The notes beneath the pieces are model-generated. The model saw only the letters and a program-made list of their open reading frames with translations, did no database searches and was not told the origin of the DNA. A stretch of DNA of 64,000 bases from Eumeta japonica (Eukaryota; Arthropoda; Insecta; Lepidoptera; Psychidae). The stretch spans positions 1 to 64,000 of the forward strand of contig BGZK01001322.1 in NCBI GenBank assembly GCA_005406025.1, given 5' to 3'. This document shows positions 1 to 11,795 of this stretch, piece after piece. Within the stretch, counting starts at the first letter, position 1, and every line of letters begins with the position of its first letter. The position numbers and the translations under genes were made by a program.

Positions 1-203
1 ACTTCGGCTACAATCAGAACATTGGAGCTATGTCCGACGGACAAATAATATTAAGTAGATTTCCTGCTCGCGTACAAAAAATTCACACACACAAATGCTG
101 CAGTGCGCGCGAGTCGTTAGTTCAATTTCCCATAAGGCTTGCCGAGTGTGGGCCATGATGGACGAGCTCTCCGCGAGTCTCGGAGGCGACATCGATTTTT
201 TAG

Positions 204-343
204 TACGGCACATTCCGCTTATATACCGCCATAGTTAAGCGGTTTTCGTAAGAGATATTACGAACGAAATATTAGCGGAGAGAATTATCAATTGAGCGGT
301 GCGCGATGAGTACTCGTCGGCGAGCTTAACGGAATGTGCCGTA
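204..343. mobile_element. Small inverted-repeat element (MITE-like), 140 bp
   Basis: A perfect 14-bp inverted repeat, TACGGCACATTCCG at 204-217 and its complement at 330-343, bounds a 140-bp segment without coding capacity. Similarity extends a little inward of the arms (CTTA versus TTAA). The size and terminal inversion fit a miniature inverted-repeat transposable element. The target-site duplication is unclear, so the superfamily cannot be named. It could also be a chance pair of regulatory sites. Confidence 0.45.
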
Positions 344-858
344 ACCAAAGGACTTTAGTTGTCGTTTTATTCAGGCTGTGTAGTGCCTCGGCGAACGAGA
401 ACCTCTCGAAACAAAAGATTATTTTCATAATTTTCACAGGATATGCCAGGTTTAGTAGAGCTGTTTCGGAGAGATGAAGGAATTAATGAACGAACAATTG
501 TATGATCGTCGCATTAAATTGGCATTGTTATGGTAAAAAATACAAAATAGTAATTAAATAAGCTAATAATAATAATTAAATAAACACTACTAGTTAATAG
601 CTTTTGTAGTTCACATGTTTAAAGCTGATTTTTATATTTTTATGTCATCGTTTTTATATAATTATCAAGTGTTTTATTAATACCTAATTCGATTAAGCTC
701 GAGTCAAACTCATGTGAAGAGGATTTCTATTAAAAATAGTTAATTAGAATTTTTTTTGGCCAAATTTGGTTGTAGTAATTAAAATAAGATAAAATAGTTT
801 TTGTTATTAAATTTTATTTTTTTTAATAACAAAAAATACTGAAATTAAACATAGGTTG
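344..858. other. AT-rich non-coding spacer
   Basis: No gene, repeat or motif recognised. The sequence is AT-rich with short A and T runs. The last 80 bases lead into the SINE-like head on the minus strand and may be its A-rich tail. Confidence 0.6.
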
Positions 859-913
859 GAATTCAAACCTGAGACCTTCGTATTAATAAACTACCGTAGT
901 AGCCGCTAAACCA
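859..913 (-). mobile_element. tRNA-derived SINE head or tRNA-like relic
   Basis: On the minus strand an A-box-like TGGTTTAGCGG (903-913) is followed about 44 nt later by a B-box-like GGTTTGAATTC (859-869). That is the spacing of the internal RNA polymerase III promoter in tRNA genes and tRNA-derived SINEs. A full cloverleaf with a good acceptor stem could not be drawn, and the sequence downstream on that strand becomes A-rich, so a SINE or decayed tRNA fits better than a working tRNA gene. Confidence 0.45.
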
Positions 914-1315
914 AACGAATTTCTCCTTGTCTCTTGTAGTCCTCGGTGAATTTAAGCAACAAAATTTATACACAGTCATTTAAATTATATTTTGTTTCTG
1001 ATGTCAATTTAGAAAAACCTTTATAGGAACGTGGAAAGTTATTATTTAGATTTTAGAGTTTGCGTGAGGCTCCATATTCCGTATTTCATTTAAATTTTTT
1101 GCTTAATATTTTCAAAGATAAAAAGGATGCTTTATTTTCTTATGAATTATATACAATTGCATTTCTTGCAATGAGTTCTTCCATTTAATATTTCGCATAA
1201 TGCATCTGACTATTTTTTAACTTATAATTGTCCCCTTAAATTATAATTCAAAATTTATGCTACGCGTTCATCATTTAATTGAGTTACTTAACTCTGCTTA
1301 TGTACCAATTTTCAA
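914..1315. other. AT-rich non-coding spacer
   Basis: Nothing recognisable; AT-rich with no convincing reading frame or repeat. Confidence 0.6.
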
Positions 1316-1440
1316 TTTTTTTCATCCAGCAGATTCCAGAAAGATAGACTGTGACTGACGAACGGACAGACAGATAAGCTAAAGAATGACCTCATAATGG
1401 TTCTGTTTTTTGTTGGAAGTACAGAACTCTAAAAATTCAA
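1316..1440 (+). repeat. 3' end of a lepidopteran-type dispersed repeat
   Basis: The segment contains GACGGACAGACAG-type runs (imperfect here) followed by a variant of '..CCTATAAGGGTTCCGTTTTT..TACGGAACCCTAAAAA', which I recall as a very common 3' end of lepidopteran dispersed repeats. Here it reads CATAATGGTTCTGTTTTTTG and then GTACAGAACTCTAAAAA, so it is an old, mutated copy. Family assignment is from memory. Confidence 0.45.
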
Positions 1441-1489
1441 TACCATCTCTGTAATATAATATCTAAATTCTGATACTGAAAGCCACGTT

Positions 1490-2300
1490 TTAAAGTTCCG
1501 TATACAACAGGGAACCCCTATAAGTTTGCCGTGTCTGGCCGTCCGTCTGTCTATACGCGGCTTAGCTTAGGGATTTTTAGTACTAGAAAGTTATAATTTG
1601 GAATGGGTATACACATTGATCACACAGTTAAAGTGATAGTATAGAATTTTGAAAAACAAAACTTTTAAAACATCTCCCTCACACGTAAAGTGGGGGTGAA
1701 TTTCTTTTTCTCGTTTGTCCCATGGTGTGGGGTGTCGTTGAATGGGTCGTTGAAAAATGCTGTAGATGCCTGAAAAACATTTTGTGATTCATGAATCCGT
1801 TTGCGAAATATTAAGCTTTTAAATTCTAAGTTTTGTTAAAGACAAAAGTACCCCCCTCCACCAGGTAAATGGTTATTTTGGAATATGTGAAAAAATTCAC
1901 GACAATAGTATGTACAACGGAGTAAAAGGAAAACTGAGTAGGCTTTACCGATTAACGAGTGATAGTCGACCATTTTATAAAATTGTACTTGAGAGAAGTT
2001 AAAAGGAAAATTTCGTTGAATTCTCTTGATACTACTTAGATGAAGTTGTTAGTTGTATGAAACAAGCAGTAAATATAAATTTAAAAACAATGTAAAATTA
2101 TGAAAACATAAAACACAATATCTTTGACATCCGTCTTATGTGGGCCAGTTTTTAGAGGTCGTTAGCCGTTAAACAGTCATTAAAATATTCATAGTATCAA
2201 ACAAAAAGGTCCCTTCTAAATCTGTATATTATGACGGCCAACTACGGAACCTCACACTGCACCGGGCCTGACACGCACTTCACCGATTTTTTTTATATGA
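1490..2300 (+). repeat. Near full-length lepidopteran dispersed repeat
   Basis: The left end carries AAAGTTCCGTATACAAC and GGGAACCCCTATAAG followed by CCGTCCGTCTGTC. The middle carries AAAGTGGGGGTGAATTTC and TGGTGTGGGGTGTCGTTG. The right end carries ACTACGGAACCTCACACTGC and then GACACGCACTT before a T run. In the same order these are the landmarks of a non-coding repeat I recall from many moth and butterfly genomes. No open reading frame is present. The copy is diverged but keeps both ends, so it was probably inserted whole. Its mechanism of spread is unknown to me. Confidence 0.6.
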
Positions 2301-5300
2301 TTTTGGTAGCATGCCAGCTACCAATTAATAAATAGGTGAACACCGTCTCCCATAGACACCTGTTTCTATCCCAAACAAGTCACTGATGCGTTGTCAGCCT
2401 TTAAAAAAAAAAAGACAAATTAATATTCTTATTTCACTAGATTGACATAAAAATAGATGTTTTCGTGATTCGCCCACAGAAGTGAATGCATCCATTATGA
2501 AATTAATCAAATCGTAAAAGATGTTTAGCTAAATAGCAAGAAAATAACGTTTAAAAACGTCAAAATTATAATCTGACATTGACAGATTTATTAGTTTATC
2601 TTAATGACAATTCTTTACTTTTAATTTTAAAAAAATACTACTTTATGATGCAGATAATTAAGCCATCTGATAAGCAATTTAAAAACGGGAAAAAATTTGA
2701 ATGAAACATAAAAAAATACATAAATATTCAAATTTGTTCCTTAAGGCGATACCGCGGTTAATGTCATTACTTCATTATTTCATTAATAATGAACGAAAAG
2801 TATTAGTATTATTGTGAAAAAAGCATGGGACGTTTTTGATGTAATCGTACCGATCGAATATTCTACAGAACCGATTTATCGAGCACCTCACAATTTTATC
2901 ACATTAATACTAATATTTTTCGTTCGTCATTTTATTCCTGCATTTATAATTATTTTTCACTTTTTAGTTCGATTTATCATTAAAGTGTGTTTTTAGTTTT
3001 TTTTAAATATATTTTATTATCTAAATTTGTAGTCTGAAAAGAACATCAATAGTATTTATGACCAAGAACCTTGAATTTAGAATATGTTATGTGTGGCATT
3101 GAATTTAAGTTTATATCATTCATGTCTAAGTGAACTTTCCATTTGATCTAATGCATCACTACTACATTACAACGCACAAAACTTTGCCGCTGTGAAGTTC
3201 GTCACGAAAGCGTCGCAAAGGCGTAAAATAGAAAACCGGCGGAAAAGGTTCGGGAAGCGCATTATATCATTGTATTGTTTAAGTAATATCAAAATTTCGG
3301 TGTTCTTATTAAATTTCAATTTTTTATTCACCAAGAATATTTTCACAATTTCTAAATTTCATGTTGAAAGTAAATATATTTTTTATTATTTTCAATGTCA
3401 AACTTTACAAAATTTCAAAAATCAAAATTTTTCTATGTCTTATTTTACAAAATATGAAATTATTGTATTGCCATCACTCCTTGATAAATCTACTAAGTTC
3501 AAATGAAATCTAACTGTTCAAAGTGGATCAAATCGAGTCCAAATGAGTCGGTTACAATGAAATAAACATACCGATTCCCATTAAAGAGACAAAATATCAA
3601 GTTCCGTTTTGCAATTTAATTCTATTTATATTTTTTTTGCCAATCAAGTTGGCCTTTTACAGTACACTAAATTAAGTGGTTATAAACTTTTTATACCTAA
3701 AATCTAATTCTTAAATGAAGCATGTAATGAGAACGAGACTACAAAAAATACTCTTTTCATCACTGTATCATTGTAAAATAATAAGTATTTAATAAAAAAA
3801 AATTAATCTTTTTTGAAATAATTATTGAAACGAAACCGATAGCTCAGTCTAGAAATGTAGCAAAGTCTAGCAATAGCATAGCAAAGCTTACGTAAGTCGC
3901 AGTTTCATTATTCCTTTTTGTTCCATTATTTTCGCTAGAACACATTCAGCAACACATCTACAAAACTGGGAACAACTTATCAGCAACTACATGTAGGAAA
4001 TCTTGTCTCCGACAAACGGATAGCTCTCCCTACAGGATCCATTAGTTTTCCATTAGTTGCCATTCTCCTCACAGACCTCCTTCTTTGTAGGTTTTATCTG
4101 TGCCCAATACGTATTAAACGCTTAATATCTCTCGAGCTTAGATTTTTCCTAACAGTGTTTAGCGGTTTTTTTTTTTTTTGTAAGAGTACTGGTTGTCAAT
4201 TATAGTGAAGTCTTTATGTAAAAGATATTATAAACAATAATTTTTCACACGGCTGATTTTTTTTCACGGGAATTTACATCGAGGGCACTGCCTCAGCCAG
4301 TGCCTAAGCGAACATAATTCAACGAAAACACAGACTAGAATTCCAAACATGCTTATGAAAAATCAACCTGTTCCTGAAATATTCTAAGGTCTACAATTTA
4401 TGGCTTTTTAGCTCACAAAACACTCTTCTCACTCCGTAAAACGTCATTACTTTGAGAGTTACTAAACAAAACACATGTTGTGTTCTTTTACAGACATTTA
4501 TGTGCTCAAGCAAAAATTAAAATTATGACACACATGGGCAGAGAGCGAAATAGATATACACTAAAAAATACCAGGCACAGCCATATAAGACGTTTAGCTT
4601 ATACTATTCTCTTCTCTTCTTGTAATATGCCCAAAGATATTAAGAGGTCAGAGTATATTATCGGCGTATGATAGAAATTGCGCGCGCCTATGTAACACAT
4701 CAAGAAGTTAGTGCACTCGCAAGTTATGCAAATGGTGCTCGAATGACATTTAACATTCCTGATCTATCATACAGTGACAGCGCGACGCACACGCGTGTAG
4801 AGTCTAATTCACTTAAACTTTAAATGCAATTAAGTAATTAACACGTGTTGTAAACATAAGATATATTGAACAATGTATCTTCACATATACGTATTTCTGA
4901 AGACTAATTCTTCATGCTGTGAGTTTATTCACGCCAAAGAATTATTATTACGTGCGTACAAAAGTACGCACATTTATTTTTTTATATTTGCCAACCAAAC
5001 TCTATAGAACTCATTTTTAACACAAAGTTTTTTGTTACATTTTCAGTAGCAAAAAACTCAATATTCTTAATGTAAACCGAAAAGGACAAGATTTCTTCTT
5101 ATAACTTAGTTATACTTATTTTTTCATTGCCCTTTTCGAAGATAATTCAGAAACCTGTGGAGTGAAGTACGTCCTGTTTCTACAGAACCTTAACAAAAAA
5201 TATTTTACTTTTAAGGAAAGAAGGTGAACCTCACAGTAAGAGATGAATTTGATTTGAAAGAAAAGTCGGCAAAGTTTAATTAAGTTAAAAATAGTCGCCT

Positions 5301-6106
5301 TTACGTTTCGTCCTTCTGCGAAGCAACTCGAGAATGGAAAATTCTAGACTCACTCCGTCCCCGTGATTCAGTTTGAAGAAACCATTTGCAAATTGTCATT
5401 TTCGCACAAAATGCTCTTCGTTTACGTAGTGATGTTTTTAGCAACTATTTCAAATATTTTTATCATAAATAAAATCCAACCAAAGTGAAAAGAATACTTT
5501 TAGGGTTCCATGTCGAAAAACAGAACTAAACTAAATTTCTGAGTGCTTTCAATTCTAAATCAATTAGTAAAAAATAGCGAGATGTTCAGGTTATCATATA
5601 CTTGAAATGAACAAAAGAAACGAACACAAGTGTGGTATTAATTTATACGTTTACATGTAACTGAGCAGTCTCTGTACTTGACAAATATTGAAATTATTAA
5701 TAATATCCGGGGTCTTGGCAAATGCAACAGAAGCAAAAACAGTAATTTATTTTTTTTTTGTCTGCCTGTCGTCGCGTTTGTTTGTTCGTGCATCACTAAA
5801 CTACAGCAATGAATCGATTTCCGTTTTCACGAGTGCAGTGCTCCGACTTAAAAATGGAGCATGTTTTATTTTGATATGCCGCCTCTGGACGGCTTCTGAG
5901 CCGAGCTATATGCAAAACTCTCTTTTACTAAGAACTGTAACCGAATAGAATTGTGTGTATTAGAATTACATGTCTGTATGGTTTTAATTCAAGACACGCT
6001 TTCTCATTATAACGTCTTCAAAGACTGAGATGAGGGCAGGACCGAAACCGAGATCGTGGTGAACACTGAGACAGCGATCGATATAAAATGTATAGGAATT
6101 TATTGT
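2301..6106. other. Gene-free AT-rich stretch
   Basis: About 3.8 kb with no recognisable gene or element. The open frames seen (2814-2996, 3192-3506, 4480-4671, 5688-5948) are short, rich in Phe, Ile, Lys and Asn codons expected by chance in AT-rich DNA, and match no domain I know. A hairpin of 8-bp arms (GTGCGTAC/GTACGCAC) lies near 4954-4973. Around 5505 a short AGGGTTCCATGTCG is a likely scrap of the dispersed repeat found at 1490. Confidence 0.6.
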
Positions 6107-6141
6107 ATGTCTACGCGGGCGGAGCTGCGGGCAAAACTAGT
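6107..6141 (+). repeat. Terminus of a lepidopteran dispersed repeat
   Basis: The segment ATGTCTACGCGGGCGGAG followed by CTGCGGGCAAAACTAGT is a variant of a motif I recall at the 3' ends of many lepidopteran retroposons (TCTACGCGGACGAAGTCGCG, then GGCAACAGCTAGT). Two more variants occur at 8531-8560 and 49892-49927. Only the terminus is confidently recognised; the body upstream is decayed. Confidence 0.5.
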
Positions 6142-7744
6142 TGTACTGTAAACGAGACCCTATGACCGAATACCTATTTAGTGGAAGATCGTCCCGTTTT
6201 CGCATAATCAGTTAAGTAAATCTCATGAATTGAATAAACACATAATAATTTAATACATGTACACGTTTCCTCTTGTCTTGTTCACGATGTTATACGATCT
6301 AATTTTTTTTTGTCACGAAATGAGAAACGAAAAAAAAACGTGGAAAGAACATCAAAGCTCGCTCTCGTTCCGCACGAGCGATTTTATTATGTTTCCATAC
6401 AACATTCTAAAAATTCTTTTAGTATAACTTTTACCGCATTCTTAATTACTTCTAAGACCTCGTTCTCGCGCGTCGGACGTCGTTTCCGACAAAATATCGA
6501 ACGTAGTATATATCGAATATTTTATATGAAGTTGTTCACATTCGTTCGATGCCAATTTCTGGTACAGTCCGAGAGTATCGTTAGACGGCTCGCCGGCACA
6601 GCGTGCCCGACGAAAGATCGTGTCGGATCTCGCGCTCACACGAGCTTGTACGGCGGCGGCGTTTGTCGGCCGTCGGGCCGCTACGAACCTATTCCCTCCC
6701 CCCACAACCTTCATGTAATCGACTGGCAAATTCGTATGCGTTTGATGTAACCATTGACGGTAGTTTTATTTTGAGAAATCTGTGATTGAGATCTGATAGT
6801 AACCAAAGAAAATATGGACTTGGCATACACATTTTTTTATATCGTCAGCCGTCTTTCTTTGTTTTCATATTAAACGGGAAATCAAAACGAGAGATTTGTG
6901 TATGTTCATCGCGCACAGTAGTCCTCTGAAGCAATTTATTGGTACAAGCTGAAGATTAGGCTCGTGCACCGAAGCCTTTGCATTTATCTTTTCACCACTT
7001 AGCAAAAGCGATATGTACTGAAAAATCATGTTACTTATATGGAAACTACCCTAGTTATTCTGTCAATATTGATCATTATAACTTATTAATACCAGAGATA
7101 GCAGTTGAATGTCGTCTCATCTCGTCAGCTTATTGAAGAAATCGTCCCGAGTATGGCAAAATTCCAAAATGGCGGCATATCAGATTTCCATTCTACACAC
7201 CCGGCAATAAACCCATAAAAATTATACAGCACCGTGAAATTTAATTCAATCAAAATATTAAATTTAACACATATCCAGAGAACAGAAACAGAATTTAAAT
7301 ATGATTTATTTTATCTACGTTTCATATACGAGTCCGCGCTCGGCTGCGGTGGGTGACCTATATTTGTAGATCTATTACGTTACGCGAGAGAAATTGAATT
7401 ACTTATGTGTACGTCCAAGCTATTAAATTACTTGTCCGTATTAACGCTCTATAATACTTTTAGGGTGTTGCTTTTATTTTAAATTCGGTTCGTTTTGATT
7501 AAATTTGATTGCATTTTAGAACAATTTTTAATATATTTAGATACATGTTTTAAAATTCTGACTTCTTACAGAGAATATAATCGAAAATTCGCATGAATAT
7601 TCAATGCTAATCTAATAATACATTAATTTATACACATAATAATGAAGCACCAAAATGTGTGTACACGCATCACTTCAAAATGACTGCACCAAATTAGATA
7701 ATTCTTTTTTTGTTGTTTTCGTTATTGTTAGAAAAAGGTTTGTA
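6142..7744. other. Non-coding stretch with a GC-richer patch
   Basis: No gene recognised. A 441-base open frame at 6310-6750 (plus) and one on the other strand at 6442-6729 overlap the GC-richer patch 6565-6725, where stop codons are rarer by composition. Neither translation resembles a known domain, so both are treated as chance. The patch could be a conserved regulatory block, which cannot be tested here. Confidence 0.5.
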
Positions 7745-8562
7745 TAAAAGAAAAAAACCTTTTGCATCTATCTGTCTACCTGTTTGTGTGGGGTATTTTC
7801 AAAACGACTGAACGGGTTACTATGCTAACTTTCGTTAGAAGGTAGAAAAACTTACTGAGCTCAGGGTAATTTTTATCGCGATAATTTTTGGGGTTCCTGC
7901 TGAAAAATAAAACCCTTAAAAATGAGACAATTTATTGGAATTGAATGAAAAACGGAACGGGAATCGATATTGGGAGCAGAATCAGAATCGGAATCAGATC
8001 GAGGCGAAGGCAAACATGAAAAGCCGGTCGGAATCATGAGGGACACGGCGTCATTAGTTGATGTGGAAGATATAGTACATCGATCTATATTCACAAGGGA
8101 GGAGTCGCGGACAATAACAATCTAAATAAATAAAAGTCAGTGTAAGTATATTTGTCCTCTATGCGAGCCTAGTCCACTGATCCGATAAGAGTGAAGCTTA
8201 GATGATGTGCAGTATGACACCCGGGAAGATTACTTAAAAACAGAAGAATCGATTCTAAAAATTATTTAATTCATAGATATTTGCACTATCCTTGAGTATA
8301 TTATAGTGGAATCGGAATTGGAAACGCAACGACGAGCAGAATCGAGACCAGGATAAGAAGCGGGACCGTAACCAAAATTAAGTACGGGACTAGGGCAGAA
8401 AACGAGGATAAGGAAAATTTTGATTCTGATCTTCTGACCAGAATCAAAAAATTGATTGGGATCGGAATCGGAAACGATATCGGGATCGAAATCGACATCG
8501 ATCGAGACAAAGGACGAAAAAATCCATTCTACGTCCATGCTGGCGTGGCTGCGGGCAACCAT
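7745..8562 (+). repeat. Dispersed repeat carrying GGAATC-type arrays
   Basis: The unit starts with a CTATCTGTCTACCTGTTTG region and the phrase CAAAACGACTGAACGG, typical of the 5' part of lepidopteran dispersed repeats. It ends at 8531-8560 with a variant of the GGCGTGGCTGCGGGCAACC terminus seen at 6107. Inside are two degenerate arrays of GGAATC/GGGATC-like hexamers (about 7940-8035 and 8308-8505). The open frames at 7873-8094, 8266-8562 and 8301-8510 (minus) are products of the arrays (runs of Ser-Asp or Ile-Pro) and are not genes. Confidence 0.5.
8308..8505. repeat. Degenerate GGAATC hexamer array
   Basis: GGAATCGGAATTGGAAACG, AGAATCGAGACCAGG and GGGATCGGAATCGGAAACG are examples of a hexamer theme GGAATC/GGGATC/AGAATC repeated with many substitutions over about 200 bases. 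A related array lies at 10412-10590. Confidence 0.7.
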
Positions 8563-10411
8563 ACGGACAAGTCATCAATAAGGTAGTACAGAACAAGTCT
8601 GCCGGGCCGGCTAGCGATTCGATAAATAATTAAGAAACGGTAAGTATTTTTGACGGTGTACATTTCTCTTTTTCTTAGAATGAAGCAATAACTTATACGT
8701 AACATCCGTTCCTTATACTTTCGCTTTCTATTGTACTTATATGTTCATTCGATGTACACGGCATTGTCAGTACTTAAACAATCGCAGCTTGTCGCTTGCA
8801 ATCACGTATTTTTATTGAATCCTCAACCATTTAAAAGATGTTATTCAAAAGTAATTCTATATTCACCTATGCTTTATGTGGAATATTATGTTTTATACCG
8901 TTACAATTTTTCATATAATGAAGTATATAGTATACTGATCAATTTAAATATTTAATTATTGATATTCATAACTCAATAAAAATATGAATTATTTTAACTT
9001 AATTTAAGAATCCTCTTTAAATAGATATATATAATATGAGAATCCTCACATAAGGGCAATTATATTAGAAATCGGTTTGTTATGCATGAATATGTGGTGA
9101 CTTGAGTGAAAAAGCTTTCGGTGGTGAAGTCTATAAAACGAATATGTGTCATGGAATGGTCTGCGTGAACCACCCTAGAAAATTTTATGTAAATGTGATA
9201 TATTAAAGATGGAATAAATGTCAGGCACTGTAGCAAGGGAGGTATATAGAATTTCTGCTCACATTTCCGGAAAACATGTGTGTGTTTATAATAGATAAAT
9301 AAGAATTACAATTTATTGCTCATTTTCTCAAATTTTCTTAATAGGTTGACGCTTACCATAAGCGTTTAATATATTCTAAATTTAGTATTACAAGGAGAAT
9401 ATATCAATAAGAAAAATGTAATAAGTTATCAATATACTGAATCAGTGTAATCTATGTCATAGAAATTACAACAAGAATTATACGCCCTGAATTTATCATA
9501 GGTTTTGGATGCTTTTAGGTGTAAAATGAATAAGAATAATTGACAAGAAATTTTTATTTAAAGCATTAATATATTTTTTATCAAAATATTATCAGTACAG
9601 CAGAAATAAAAAAAACACCGCACTCAACACTCTGATAATATTGCGCGATTCGTCGGAAGGGCGATTTAAATAAATATATACACATATTTTAACGAATTCA
9701 GGGAACGTTTCCAATTAGCAGTAGCGCCGCCCGCGCCGCCCGCCCACTTCCGCGCGCGTCCTCGCCGACCGACACTGAAACATTAATGAATACAGTTTTA
9801 CACGGACGCGACATCTTCAGGCTGTAGCTTGTACATTTTGCTGTACAGTCCCTGTTTACTGGCTTCCCTATGAGTAAAGCAATATAACCTTTCTTGAATT
9901 ATTTCGGTTTCTTAACAAACACATTCAAGATTCTACGTCCGATGATTTTATGAAAATTGTTTTGACGGACAAAAAGACGGAATGGTAATAAATACCCCCT
10001 GTATTGCAATTGTTATCCCCTATATTAAAATAATTAAACTAGTTCTAATAATCGATTAACTAAGAAAAAGCTGCACTTTCCTTGAATGATACAAACTACA
10101 CTTTATGCTTTCTTTACCGAATTTTATCACAATTTCGAATTAGCTTCAGCAACCAGTAGTAAACAAATAAACATTTTCTGTTTCATACATTCATATTTTT
10201 ATAAAGTACATTATCATAAGGGTGATGTGATAGTAAATTTTACGTTTCAAGGCTACAAATCAGTAGACATACATACATAAATACTACAGCAATTACTTCA
10301 TATACATAAATGAACAACGCAATCACCAACACGGCGTAGATTAAAAATATAGTATTCCATGAGATCAAACAGCGGGATGCATATAATCTGTAATAAATAC
10401 TATATTAGAGA
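8563..10411. other. AT-rich non-coding stretch with a small GC island
   Basis: No gene recognised; open frames at 8731-8955 and 10086-10280 look like chance AT-rich frames. A sharp GC-rich island at 9719-9778 contains CGCCGCCCGCGCCGCCCGCC and CGCGCGCGTCC between AT-rich flanks. It is too short for a gene and might be a regulatory element. Confidence 0.5.
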
Positions 10412-10590
10412 ACAGAACCGAAGTCGGAACCAAGAGCGGAATCGGATTTGGGATCGAAAACTGTACCGGGGTGGGAACGAGATTGGGAACAGGACAATAA
10501 TTAAAAGGATATCGGGATCAAATATGGCATAACCGGAATTCGAATCGAGAACACGACCGGGACCGGGATCGTAATCCCGATTCTGTTCTC
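10412..10590. repeat. Second degenerate GGAATC hexamer array
   Basis: Repeats such as GAGCGGAATCGGATTTGGG, GGGATCAAATATGG and GACCGGGACCGGGATCG follow the same hexamer theme as the arrays near 8 kb. A minus-strand open frame (10400-10630) is an artefact of the array. The flanks differ from those at 8 kb, so this is either a separate expansion or a piece of another copy of the host repeat. Confidence 0.65.
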
Positions 10591-11544
10591 GATTGAAGAA
10601 AAGACATAATGGAAATAAAATATGACGCAATTAATTTTTTCTCCACTTTTACGAGGACAGGGCTATGGATAAATACTAGTAACTATCCTAACTAACTAGT
10701 AACTAAGTAAGTACACCAGTAACATTTTTCAATATCCACGTAAAGGCTTACGCCTAAGCTTTTTATTATGTGCTTTTATATTATTATTGGAAATCACTTA
10801 ATAGAAACATTTCTTACTATAGAGTACATCTGTATCATAATGATCGTAATTGCTATAATGATTGAATATATTTATGTGTGTATATAGACATATATGATAT
10901 GTAATATTCGACAACGGTACGGTTCATCAATAAACCTTAATTTCCAGAGTCCGGCCTAAACCTCGGATGTGTCAGTCTGCGGCGGCCTCTCCTGCATTAT
11001 TCATCGGGCTGCTGTCGGGGTTTCATAACAAACCCATTAATGTACACTAGACGCATTATCACGGGAAATTAGTGTTATATTTGTATCAAAGCAGTTCCAA
11101 TTCAATATGAAAATCTATCTCTAGAACGCTTATTAATCATTCTCATCGATCTGGTTTCTGTTACCGAAGTCCCTCCCACAATAATCAATTCTGTGAAGTA
11201 GTTTATTTTGTTGTAAACACTGGACAATAATCCACTTATACCATATTAATTGTACTTTACATGGCAAAGTGAACGAGTGTTGTTCTTGTTATAATATTGT
11301 TTATAACCAGGCACAACCATGAATTGCGTTACAATCTAATATTCTCAAAAGTATAATAGATGAGTGATAATATCGAATCAGTCTTTAATTTTATAATATA
11401 CTCTAATTTAATATACGTAATATTATATAGTATAATATTAATCAATGGTAATAATATGAGATCACGCCTGTTTCGTAAAGGGTAAGCAAAGACTATATTT
11501 ATATTCTATAATATTATATAATAGAGACGTATTTACATGGTACG
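10591..11544. other. AT-rich non-coding stretch
   Basis: No gene recognised. A moderately GC-rich block at 10950-11030 (around GTCTGCGGCGGCCTCTCC) stands out. 11385-11530 is low-complexity TATAATATTA sequence. Confidence 0.5.
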
Positions 11545-11795
11545 ATTCAGCCCTTTTTTTAATATTCCACCAATTTGGTCTGCGCAGAATTTTTAGGTCG
11601 ACCTCTTCCGACCTTTCTATCACAAACTTTCTTTCCATAGATTTATTTTGTCTGTCATTTTAGTTTCACTCAACTTTTCCAGATGTCTAGAGCGTCGCAG
11701 CACACTTTTTTCTACTCTAGTCAATACATTTTCTTTCAAGCCACACCGTTCGTCTCCCACAGAGACCTCCCTCATGCTTCCCTCTTCAACACGGA
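11545..11795 (-). pseudogene. C-terminal fragment of a LINE reverse transcriptase protein
   Basis: Reading the minus strand from about 11795, the frame gives CGLKENVLTRVEKSVLRR, then HLEKLSE, then an in-frame stop. After a frame change comes CADQIGGILKK. This series (CGLKEDVVTRVE.G.L.W.GH.ER.., GRGRP.., DQI..LKKG) is the conserved tail downstream of the reverse transcriptase domain in a widespread insect non-LTR family. The catalytic domain is absent. The fragment holds at least one stop and one frameshift, so it is a dead 5'-truncated copy. The same tail appears at 27850-28185 and in part at 28495-28565. Confidence 0.65.

Noticed and set aside
6310..6750. 146-codon open frame on the plus strand
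   Set aside because: Overlaps a comparable frame on the other strand in a GC-richer patch. The translation has no domain-like pattern. Treated as chance.
8266..8562. Minus-strand frames of 98 and 69 codons
   Set aside because: Translations of the GGAATC hexamer array (Ser-Asp and Ile-Pro runs); not genes.
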